From an uncultured Gammaproteobacteria bacterium (GTDB lineage: Bacteria; Pseudomonadota; Gammaproteobacteria; UBA9214): DNA of 11,192 nt. The notes beneath the pieces are model-generated. The model did no database searches. It worked only from the letters and a program-made list of their open reading frames with translations, and was not told where the DNA came from. Positions 6,163 through 11,192 of the stretch are shown here, piece by piece. Position 1 is the stretch's first letter. Every line of letters begins with the position of its first letter. The stretch covers positions 1 to 11,192 of the forward strand of contig CAJQOV010000092.1 in assembly GCA_905480065.1 (NCBI GenBank). Direction: 5' to 3'. Position numbers and translations under genes: made by a program.

Positions 6163-7584
6163 ATGAGGCAAAGACTCTTGTACGCACTTCGCTGCTGGCT
6201 GTTGTGCAGCTTGCTGTCCGGCTGTGCCGACCTGCCCGTCCCGCCTGCCGAACCGGTGCGGTCAGGCTGGGGGACGCAGGTGATCGTGCCTGCGCAGTAT
6301 CCGCCAACATCCAATATCCTCAGCTTTGCGGTAGGGAAAGGCGCGGGCGCGGCCAAGGGGGCCGCGGCCGGTACTGCGGTGGGACTCGCCGGCGCAGGGA
6401 TGTTCGCCGCAGGTGGACCCTTCGCGGTCGTTCTTGCCCCTTATCTGGCGGTGGCCATGGCGACAGGCATGGGGGCTACGGGCGCCTATGGCGGCAGCCA
6501 GGCGGCGATATCGGAGCAGGATGCTGCTGCAATGGACGCGCATATCCAGCGCAACCTCGCAATCCTGGAGGTTCCCGGGACCTTGGCGCGGGCGATCGAA
6601 GACACGCTGACACAGGATACTGGCCGACAATTGCCGTTGCTGGCCGAGGCCGGCCCGACCATGCCGGAGTCGAAGCCGGACTACCGGGCGCTGGTGCAAC
6701 AGGGGGCCGACAGTGTGCTGGAGGTGGTTGTAAGCGAGGTCGGTTTCATCGGCGAGCACACACAGATGCAATTCTATCTGCAGGCAACTATCCGCGTGGT
6801 GCGCGTCAGCGATGACAGCCCGTTGTACCAACGGGAGTTTGTCTACCAGAGCGACGAGTACGAAGCCCAGCGCTGGGGTGAAAACCAGGCGGCACTGTTC
6901 GAGGCGGAACTGCAACGCGCCTATGCAAGTCTGGCCGAGAGTGTGGTGGAACAGGTTTTCCTGCTGACGCCACTGCAGCTGGAGAGTAAAGCCAGCACCA
7001 GCGGAGAGGCCAGCCTGAAAGATCTGCTGGGCGGACAGGCGGCCTGCGGCCTGGCCTGGGTCAGCCCGGCGCACGATTTTCAGCTGGATTTCTGGGGGGA
7101 CGTCCACCACCGCAACATGCACCGCTTCCCGATCGTAGCCAGTCGCCAGCCGACCCTGGCCTGGGAGGCCTTTCCGCGAAAACAGGACCGGGGTACGGAT
7201 GCCAGGGCGGGCCTGTCCGGTCTCAGCAACGTGCGCTACGACCTGCGGGTGTGGCAGGTGCTGGACAATGCACCGCCCAGGCTGATCTATCAACGGCGTG
7301 ACTTGCCTGCGTCATCCCACACGCTGGAGCAGCCCCTGGCGCCGCAAAGCCGCTATTTCTGGAGCGCGCGGGCGCGTTTCGATCTGGCTGGCGCGGTGCA
7401 CAGCACGAAATGGGGCTGCTTTCGTGCGCCGTACTATCTAGCAGGCGGCATCCGGGACAGAATAAAGCCGGACCCCTCGCCTGGGGCAGTGATAGGACCT
7501 TTTTTGGCGGGCGTAGCCCCACGGGATGTCTGCACCCTCGACTTCATCCCGACCCGCAACTACTACCGCTTTCAGACCCCGTAG
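6163..7584 (+). CDS. Large lipoprotein with glycine-zipper segment, unknown function
   Basis: I do not recognise this 473-aa protein. It begins with a lipoprotein signal (basic MRQR, hydrophobic stretch, lipobox LSGC with Cys21); Ala follows the Cys, so outer-membrane sorting is likely. Residues 55-116 are Gly/Ala-rich (FAVGKGAGAAKGAAAGTAVG onward), a glycine-zipper-like segment that could pack in a membrane. Residues 170-270 alternate strands and an acidic helix. The C-terminal part (about 300-425) has a fibronectin III-like feel: LAWEAFP, VRYDLRVWQV, SRYFWSARARFD. Two Cys pairs are possible among Cys295, Cys419 and Cys457. ATG 6163 is chosen for GGGAG 6 bases upstream and the signal start; ATG 6157 in frame overlaps that site. 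The open frame upstream to 5809 runs through repeat A. The stop codon TAG shares its last G with repeat copy B. Confidence 0.85.
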   Translation: MRQRLLYALRCWLLCSLLSGCADLPVPPAEPVRSGWGTQVIVPAQYPPTSNILSFAVGKGAGAAKGAAAGTAVGLAGAGMFAAGGPFAVVLAPYLAVAMATGMGATGAYGGSQAAISEQDAAAMDAHIQRNLAILEVPGTLARAIEDTLTQDTGRQLPLLAEAGPTMPESKPDYRALVQQGADSVLEVVVSEVGFIGEHTQMQFYLQATIRVVRVSDDSPLYQREFVYQSDEYEAQRWGENQAALFEAELQRAYASLAESVVEQVFLLTPLQLESKASTSGEASLKDLLGGQAACGLAWVSPAHDFQLDFWGDVHHRNMHRFPIVASRQPTLAWEAFPRKQDRGTDARAGLSGLSNVRYDLRVWQVLDNAPPRLIYQRRDLPASSHTLEQPLAPQSRYFWSARARFDLAGAVHSTKWGCFRAPYYLAGGIRDRIKPDPSPGAVIGPFLAGVAPRDVCTLDFIPTRNYYRFQTP

Positions 7585-7670
7585 GGAAATGGGGTCGGAG
7601 TCAATTACGGCTTCGCGGTAGTCATTTGTCATTTGCCCTGTTTCGTAAATTGACACCGACCCCATTTCCC
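7584..7670. repeat. Inverted-repeat element, copy B
   Basis: Arms 7584-7606 and 7648-7670 pair at 22 of 23 positions (GGGAAATGGGGTCGG then one mismatch). The core matches copies A and C with a few substitutions, same direction. The first base is the last base of the lipoprotein stop codon. The transcript would form a long hairpin that could protect or end the lipoprotein mRNA. Confidence 0.9.
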
Positions 7671-7712
7671 TGAGATTTATTTGTGGCGAAATTGACCTGG
7701 ATAATGACGCCT

Positions 7713-7740
7713 TGCCCTGATTAACAGTACTCTCAGGGCA
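7713..7740. promoter_or_regulatory. Inverted repeat, candidate operator upstream of the 119-aa gene
   Basis: Perfect 8-base arms TGCCCTGA and TCAGGGCA are separated by 12 bases. Inside and just after it lie TTAACA (7721-7726) and TATATT (7746-7751), promoter-like boxes but with a 19-base spacer. The location 41 bases before ATG 7781 fits a regulator site; a weak attenuator hairpin is an alternative. Confidence 0.35.
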
Positions 7741-7780
7741 CCAGATATATTTGTGCAGCAGAAAAAGAGTGAAAACGCGT

Positions 7781-8140
7781 ATGAGGCCAATTCTTACAGT
7801 TGAATTCCATGCAAAGGACAGGGATGTTGAATTTGATGAAGAAAGCGTGACATTGCATGGTCCCGAAGAGTTGTTCAAATTCGTTGCACCCGGGGGTGGG
7901 TGCGAAATGATCCCGAATGAAGTGGCTGAAATCAGGATGAATTTTCTGCCCCCCGAGCATCCGAATACCCGCAATCCGATCGCCGATCTACCCGTAACGC
8001 TGCAACTCGGTATGGTTTTTTTCTATGGTCCGCTATCGGAAATCACCAGTACTGCAGAACAGATCCTGGACAGGGCCGGGCGCGGCGAGCTGTCCGGGTC
8101 ATTTCTTACCATTATCGGCGCAACCCGTGAACACGAATGA
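7781..8140 (+). CDS. Hypothetical 119-aa protein
   Basis: I do not recognise this protein. It is soluble (no signal peptide or membrane segment), acidic, with alternating strands at the start (PILTVEFHAKDRDVEF), a Gly-rich turn VAPGGGCEM and a short helix TAEQILDRAG near the end. The start is ATG 7781, with AAAGAG about 12 bases upstream; the in-frame GTG at 7769 is an alternative adding four residues. Its first half is noticeably more AT-rich than the neighbouring genes, which may mean a different origin. It lies between repeat copies B and C and has its own strong terminator, so it is probably a stand-alone transcription unit. The clean frame, terminator and upstream dyad support it being a gene. 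Confidence 0.72.
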   Translation: MRPILTVEFHAKDRDVEFDEESVTLHGPEELFKFVAPGGGCEMIPNEVAEIRMNFLPPEHPNTRNPIADLPVTLQLGMVFFYGPLSEITSTAEQILDRAGRGELSGSFLTIIGATREHE

Positions 8141-8162
8141 GTTGATGTCCTTTTACTGAATC

Positions 8163-8186
8163 GGCTCCCTCGGGAGCCTTTTTTTT
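8163..8186 (+). terminator. Intrinsic terminator after the 119-aa gene
   Basis: Stem GGCTCCC/GGGAGCC (8163-8169 with 8172-8178; the innermost pair probably opens to give a 4-base loop) is followed by eight T (8179-8186). A strong rho-independent terminator 23 bases after the stop codon. Confidence 0.92.
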
Positions 8187-8206
8187 GTTGCCACAGGTTG
8201 GCTTTT

Positions 8207-8303
8207 GGGGAAATGGGGGGGAAATGGGGTCGGTGTCAATTACGGCTTCGTGGTAGTCGTTCGCCATCTGCCCTGTTTCGTAAATTTACCCGACCCCATT
8301 TCG
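8207..8303. repeat. Inverted-repeat element, copy C (right arm eroded)
   Basis: Same direction as A and B and matching the core (GGTAGTCGTTCGCCATC identical to A; ACGGCTTCG shared with B). Outer arms GAAATGGGGTCGG (8221-8233) and CCGACCCCATTTC (8290-8302) pair perfectly, but the inner right arm has lost the GTCAATT symmetry (it reads AATTTACC). The GGGGAAATG tract is doubled on the left only. Confidence 0.86.
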
Positions 8304-8544
8304 GCAGAAAGCTTCGGCTGTCATCTGTCGGCTCGACAAACCTGTCCCTGCCCGTACCCATCATGCCCCGGGGTTATGGCATCCCTTAAAACGCGCTCCC
8401 TTCCCGAAGCCTGGCTCTCCGGTCGAACGGTTCCTGAAAGACAAAGAGGCTGCCCGGAAACGTTTGGGCAAGTCAGTCGATGACACTGACAGCGCAGGTA
8501 TGAGCACGGGGACTGGAAAAGCACCGTCGCATTTACTATGTTGA
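8284..8544 (+). pseudogene. Possible 3' gene remnant next to copy C
   Basis: Directly after a TAA at the edge of copy C, one frame stays open for 86 codons to TGA 8542-8544 but has no usable start or ribosome binding site. The second half reads like real protein: ERFLKDKEAARKRLGKSVDD, a charged amphipathic helix. It may be the tail of a gene whose front was lost when the repeat arrived. I cannot name the family; chance is possible at this GC content. Confidence 0.25.
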
Positions 8545-8550
8545 ATAAAA

Positions 8551-8555
8551 AGGAG
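8551..8555 (+). promoter_or_regulatory. Ribosome binding site of the DUF2189 gene
   Basis: AGGAG preceded by an A-run lies 7 bases before ATG 8563 and fixes this start. Confidence 0.8.
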
Positions 8556-8562
8556 ATGCAAA

Positions 8563-9348
8563 ATGCAAACAACAGAGTCCGACGGGAATGATACCCCCTT
8601 GTATGCACCCGCCCGTAAGCTTGCTCTGAGCGCCCCTTTCGGGTGGCTAAAACTGGGTTGGCGGGATTTCCGGCGCGCACCCTGGCACAGCCTGACCTAC
8701 GGCGCGATATTCGTCCTGATCGGGTGGGCGCTGCTCTATCTGGCATGGATCGAGAGCAACGATGCCCTGGTATTCAGCCTACTGTTCGGCTTCCTGCTCG
8801 TGGGTCCCGCGCTCACCTTCGGTCTTTACGACATCAGCCATCAACTCGAACTGAACCGTAAACCGTCCTTTCGACACGAGCGGCAGAAGGTTTTCCACGA
8901 AATGGGGCATGAGTTGATGTTTGCACTGATACTCAGCATGTTGTTCCTGATCCTGGCCATCGTGGTGTCGATGGTAATGTGGACTGAACCAACCGCCGCA
9001 CAGTTAACCGTTTCTCCCGCGGTTTCCGTTGCTGCAGTGGTTTCCGTTTCTTCAGCGGTTTCCTTGCTGATCGCTGTGATTTTCGCAGGCATGGCCTTTT
9101 GCGCCAGCGCGTTCGCTCTGCCAATGATCCTGCACCAGGATACCGATGCGACGACGGCGTTACTCACAAGCATCAATGCGGTGTTGCGAAATATAAAGGT
9201 CATGGCACTCTGGGCATTGATCATCTTCGTACTTACCGCCGCAGGATTCGCGACCGGACTGATCGGCCTCGCATTCATAGTCCCGGTGCTCGGTTACGCC
9301 ACCTGGCATGCCTACCGGCAGACGATCCTTGTGAAGGATAAAGAATAG
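8563..9348 (+). CDS. DUF2189-type integral membrane protein
   Basis: A 261-aa inner-membrane protein. After a short polar N-terminus comes FGWLKLGWRDFRRAPWHSL (26-44), the characteristic start of the DUF2189 family, then about five or six hydrophobic segments (near 45-63, 68-89, 118-140, 152-188 as one or two spans, 212-231 and 232-248). The loop GLYDISHQLE (87-96) and the charged loop 97-117 are also typical. The family function is unknown. Start ATG 8563 has a good AGGAG. No co-directional partner is close, so it appears monocistronic; no terminator is evident downstream. The fourth hydrophobic region is built from an 18-base tandem repeat (9003-9074). Confidence 0.87.
   Translation: MQTTESDGNDTPLYAPARKLALSAPFGWLKLGWRDFRRAPWHSLTYGAIFVLIGWALLYLAWIESNDALVFSLLFGFLLVGPALTFGLYDISHQLELNRKPSFRHERQKVFHEMGHELMFALILSMLFLILAIVVSMVMWTEPTAAQLTVSPAVSVAAVVSVSSAVSLLIAVIFAGMAFCASAFALPMILHQDTDATTALLTSINAVLRNIKVMALWALIIFVLTAAGFATGLIGLAFIVPVLGYATWHAYRQTILVKDKE
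9003..9074 (+). repeat. 18-base tandem repeat inside the DUF2189 gene
   Basis: Four 18-base units (9003, 9021, 9039, 9057); the middle two read GGTTTCCGTTGCTGCAGT and GGTTTCCGTTTCTTCAGC, the outer two are diverged. They encode LTVSPA, VSVAAV, VSVSSA and VSLLIA, forming part of a membrane segment. Confidence 0.7.
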
Positions 9349-9885
9349 GTACCTTTTTGGCATGCCGCACATTCGATGCGGTGGCTTCGGGGCGCTGGTC
9401 GGATAGGCACCTGCCGGTCAGCGACCATGCAACTGCAAGTTTCCGGGGCACGCACTATCGGTCATCAAGTCCGGGCAACAGGAATCTTCTGCGCAAAGCA
9501 TGCTTCGATGGCCGGGTGATTGCAGTGGACGATGATCCCTGGAAGACGGGTTTTTGCTGAAGCCCGATTCCGCTGCCAGGCCATTATCCGGGTGCCAGTG
9601 GGCTGTGCGCATGATCCGGTCTGCAGCGCGCCCCTGGCTGAGACTATCAACGCGGACCAGCGTGAAAGAACAGGCTTCAGACACACAGGTACCAGCAGGC
9701 AGGAAACTACGCGGGGTTATTGCTAAGATAGAAATCACAATGGCCGGGTACGGTGGCGCTGTCTTGTTTGTCCCGGTAACCGTGCCAGCCAATGCAGGCT
9801 ATTCGGTACATCGCTTGCGGAGTGGGCATGATCAATGCTTGTCCGCTCATACATGAGTAATTACCGACCGTTACAACAAAGTATC
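9349..9885. other. Long stretch with no supportable gene
   Basis: About 540 bases. Short frames exist on both strands (the longest is 124 codons on the - strand, 9418-9792) but none has a ribosome binding site, family-like sequence or consistent codon pattern. There is a weak 5-base hairpin near 9365-9381 (CCGCA/TGCGG) without a T-run. It may hold the promoter of the lipoprotein/DUF1566 pair or be decayed coding sequence. Confidence 0.5.
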
Positions 9886-9892
9886 AAGGAGG
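9886..9892 (+). promoter_or_regulatory. Strong Shine-Dalgarno of the 50-aa lipoprotein
   Basis: AAGGAGG is an essentially perfect anti-16S match 9 bases before GTG 9902. It is the main evidence that translation starts here on a GTG. Confidence 0.85.
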
Positions 9893-9901
9893 AAATATCC
9901 A

Positions 9902-10054
9902 GTGAAATACTATCGACGCATTCTGCTACTGGCGTTGTTTGTCCTGCCGGTGCTGCCTGGATGCGACTCATCCGACAACAACAATCCAAGCCCACCCTCT
10001 CCCGGTGCTGCCACTTTTGACAGTGCCGTTTTCGATCAATCTACCTGGAACTGA
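9902..10054 (+). CDS. Small 50-aa lipoprotein, GTG start
   Basis: A very short gene: GTG start with a near-perfect AAGGAGG 9 bases upstream. The product begins MKYYRRILLLALFVLPVLPG with Cys21, a clear lipoprotein signal (basic N-end, hydrophobic core, LPGC lipobox). Asp follows the Cys directly, which in enteric bacteria retains lipoproteins in the inner membrane. The mature part is only 30 residues: an Asn/Pro/Ser linker (DSSDNNNPSPPSPG), then ATFDSAVFDQSTWN. Function unknown. The next gene starts 4 bases after the stop, so the two are probably co-transcribed and translationally coupled. It may be a complete small protein or the front of a longer ancestor truncated by the TGA at 10052. Confidence 0.78.
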   Translation: MKYYRRILLLALFVLPVLPGCDSSDNNNPSPPSPGAATFDSAVFDQSTWN

Positions 10055-10058
10055 TCTC

Positions 10059-10745
10059 ATGAAACTCATAACCATCACAATCGAATCCTTGCTGGGCGCC
10101 GCCCTGCTCGCCGTGGTCGCTGCGCCTGCGCTGGCCGCGGTACCGCACATATTCGCCCCGGGCGATACCATCAGGGCGAGCGACATGAACGAAAACTTCG
10201 CTGCCCAGCAGGACGCGATCGACGCACTACAAACGGGTGTATGTCCGGCCAGCGCAGCTACGCGCTTTGTCGATAACGGCGACGGCACCATCTGCGATAG
10301 CAAGACCGGGCTGATGTGGGAGCAGAAGGACACCAGCGACGGCACACAGGATCTCGCCAACCCGCACGATGTGGACAACGTCTATACCTGGTCGAGTGCC
10401 GGCTCGTCCGCTGCGGACGGCACGATCTTCACCGACTTCCTGGCCCGGCTGAACAACACCGTTGCGGATCTTGCTACTGATGTGCCCTTTGCCGGTCACA
10501 CGGACTGGCGCCTGCCCACCAGTGCGGAGCTGCAGACCCTGCTGCTGTTCCCCTACCTCTGCTCGGTCAGTCCCTGCATCGTCGACCCCATTTTCGTACC
10601 GACGCTGGCGGCCGCCTACTGGACCTCTACGTCATCCGCCAGCCTTGCGAGCCAGGCGTGGTTCGTTAACTTCGACGACAGCACCGTAAGCACCGGCACC
10701 AAGGTTAACCCCGCTCATGTACGTGCGGTGCGTGGTGGCCGCTAA
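10059..10745 (+). CDS. Secreted DUF1566 (Lcl C-terminal type) domain protein
   Basis: A 228-aa exported protein. The Sec signal peptide (1-26) ends APALA, cleaving before Ala27. Residues 34-58 (PGDTIRASDMNENFAAQQDA onward) resemble the short segment before helices in phage-tail-like and surface proteins. Residues 68-227 form the DUF1566 domain: RFVDNGDGTICDSKTGLMW (69-87), GHTDWRLPTSAELQTLL (146-162), AYWTSTS (186-192), a late WFVNF (201-205) and the closing VRAVRGG (221-227). Relatives include the C-terminal domain of the Legionella collagen-like adhesin and many secreted proteins of unclear role, thought to act in surface adhesion. Cysteines 62, 79, 168 and 173 could form disulphides. The start depends on coupling to the upstream lipoprotein, as there is no strong ribosome site of its own. 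No enzymatic role is evident. Confidence 0.9.
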   Translation: MKLITITIESLLGAALLAVVAAPALAAVPHIFAPGDTIRASDMNENFAAQQDAIDALQTGVCPASAATRFVDNGDGTICDSKTGLMWEQKDTSDGTQDLANPHDVDNVYTWSSAGSSAADGTIFTDFLARLNNTVADLATDVPFAGHTDWRLPTSAELQTLLLFPYLCSVSPCIVDPIFVPTLAAAYWTSTSSASLASQAWFVNFDDSTVSTGTKVNPAHVRAVRGGR

Positions 10746-10757
10746 CCTGCAGTTAGC
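10741..10757 (+). repeat. Hairpin overlapping the DUF1566 stop codon
   Basis: GCTAAC and GTTAGC pair perfectly around CTGCA; the stop codon is inside the left arm. A T-rich stretch (ATTGTTTGTCGATTTG) follows, so weak termination is possible. Confidence 0.45.
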
Positions 10758-10795
10758 ATTGTTTGTCGATTTGATGGTTGTTTGATCATGCCCGG

Positions 10796-10817
10796 TCCGG
10801 GGGCTTGCGCCCCCGGA
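10796..10817 (+). terminator. Strong GC hairpin, possible terminator without T-run
   Basis: Nine-base stem TCCGGGGGC/GCCCCCGGA with a TTGC loop, 50 bases after the DUF1566 stop. No T-run follows, so it may be a rho-assisted end or an mRNA-stabilising hairpin rather than a classical terminator. Confidence 0.5.
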
Positions 10818-11119
10818 TGCTTGATTCTGCCGCCCACGAAGCATTTTATTCTCGAGCTGTCCGCACAAGGCATTTACACATCCATCTTTGATTTCCCGTA
10901 TTCCGGCATCGCCGGTACCTTCACCGCCATCCTGGCAATAACGTGTCATGGCCGACAGGACATGCGCGCCAGAAAGTTTTTTGCGTGTGGTAATGCATGG
11001 CCAGCGACGATATCACTTGCAGCACAGCAAGTTGTGACCAACCCCGGCACTGCAAAAAAGACTGAAAGTAATTACGTTGCATTTTGAATGCGGTTTCGAT
11101 TCGCATGGACAGATGCTGA
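10818..11119. other. Non-coding stretch, nothing recognised
   Basis: About 300 bases with no frame that has both a start signal and family-like sequence. I see no tRNA, repeat copy or clear promoter in it. Confidence 0.45.
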
Positions 11120-11161
11120 TTTATAGTTCTATTTATAAGTCTTATAAATCGAAACTATAAA
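11120..11161. promoter_or_regulatory. AT-rich nested palindrome
   Basis: Inner arms ATTTATAAG and CTTATAAAT (11131-11139 and 11141-11149) flank one T. Outer arms TTTATAGTT (11120-11128) and AACTATAAA (11153-11161) enclose them. Both pairs are perfect, in an AT-rich block that contrasts with the GC-rich window. It could be a double operator or promoter for a gene beyond the right edge, or the end of an element. Confidence 0.55.
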
Positions 11162-11192
11162 ACCATGTTATTATTTACTTACATTCCTGCAG

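Noticed and set aside
6262..7293. 343-codon open frame on the - strand inside the lipoprotein gene
   Set aside because: The + strand protein has a clean lipoprotein signal and ribosome site; the - frame has neither and reads as a GC-driven shadow.
7438..7974. 178-codon - strand frame crossing copy B and the 119-aa gene
   Set aside because: It passes through the repeat and two other features; no start signal and no family-like stretch.
5842..8303. CRISPR array
   Set aside because: Repeats A, B and C are about 90 bases, internally palindromic and separated by whole genes, not by short uniform spacers.
9418..9792. 124-codon open frame on the - strand in the gene-free gap
   Set aside because: No ribosome site, no recognisable domain, and overlapping frames on the other strand are equally open.
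11131..11149. dif/Xer recombination site
   Set aside because: The inner palindrome is AT-rich with two arms, but the arms do not match the known XerC/XerD half-sites and the centre is one base rather than six.
11164..11192. ATG at 11164 reading MLLFTYIPA to the window edge
   Set aside because: Only nine codons are visible and the preceding bases contain no Shine-Dalgarno; it could be a gene start but cannot be supported here.

Overview
The window is GC-rich, densely coded bacterial DNA. It most likely comes from a free-living gammaproteobacterium: the RhlE-type helicase, CspA-type cold-shock protein, DUF2189 membrane protein and lipoprotein signals all fit that group. No rRNA, tRNA, CRISPR array, integrase or transposase gene is visible, so the placement rests on protein style only.

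Layout, left to right: (1) 2-2476 (+), a secreted subtilisin-fold protease cut off by the left edge, with a calcium-binding thrombospondin type 3 and dockerin-like tail. (2) 2514-3452 (-), a histone-deacetylase/AcuC-family deacetylase, convergent with the protease. (3) 3771-5650, an RNA-handling cluster: a cold-shock protein and a one-domain RRM protein on +, and an RhlE-type DEAD-box helicase on - whose stop lies 4 bases from the RRM stop. (4) 5842-8303, a patch in which three same-direction copies of a ~90-base inverted-repeat element (A, B, C) flank two unrecognised genes: a 473-aa lipoprotein and a 119-aa soluble protein. (5) 8563-9348 (+), a DUF2189 multi-spanning membrane protein. (6) 9349-9901, no supportable gene. 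(7) 9902-10745 (+), a two-gene unit: a 50-aa lipoprotein and a secreted DUF1566/Lcl-domain protein starting 4 bases after its stop. (8) 10746-11192, non-coding, with two hairpins and an AT-rich nested palindrome near the right edge.

The cold-shock, RRM and helicase genes plausibly serve a shared RNA-remodelling role at low temperature. The other genes look like independent units; several encode exported or envelope proteins (protease, two lipoproteins, DUF1566 protein, DUF2189 protein).

The points most worth a second look are the protease whose histidine box carries Glu in the catalytic His position, the A/B/C repeat family with copy B starting inside a stop codon, the 50-aa lipoprotein paired with the DUF1566 protein, the coding-like frame left beside repeat C, and the nested palindrome at the right edge. 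I saw no convincing defence, secretion or biosynthetic system.
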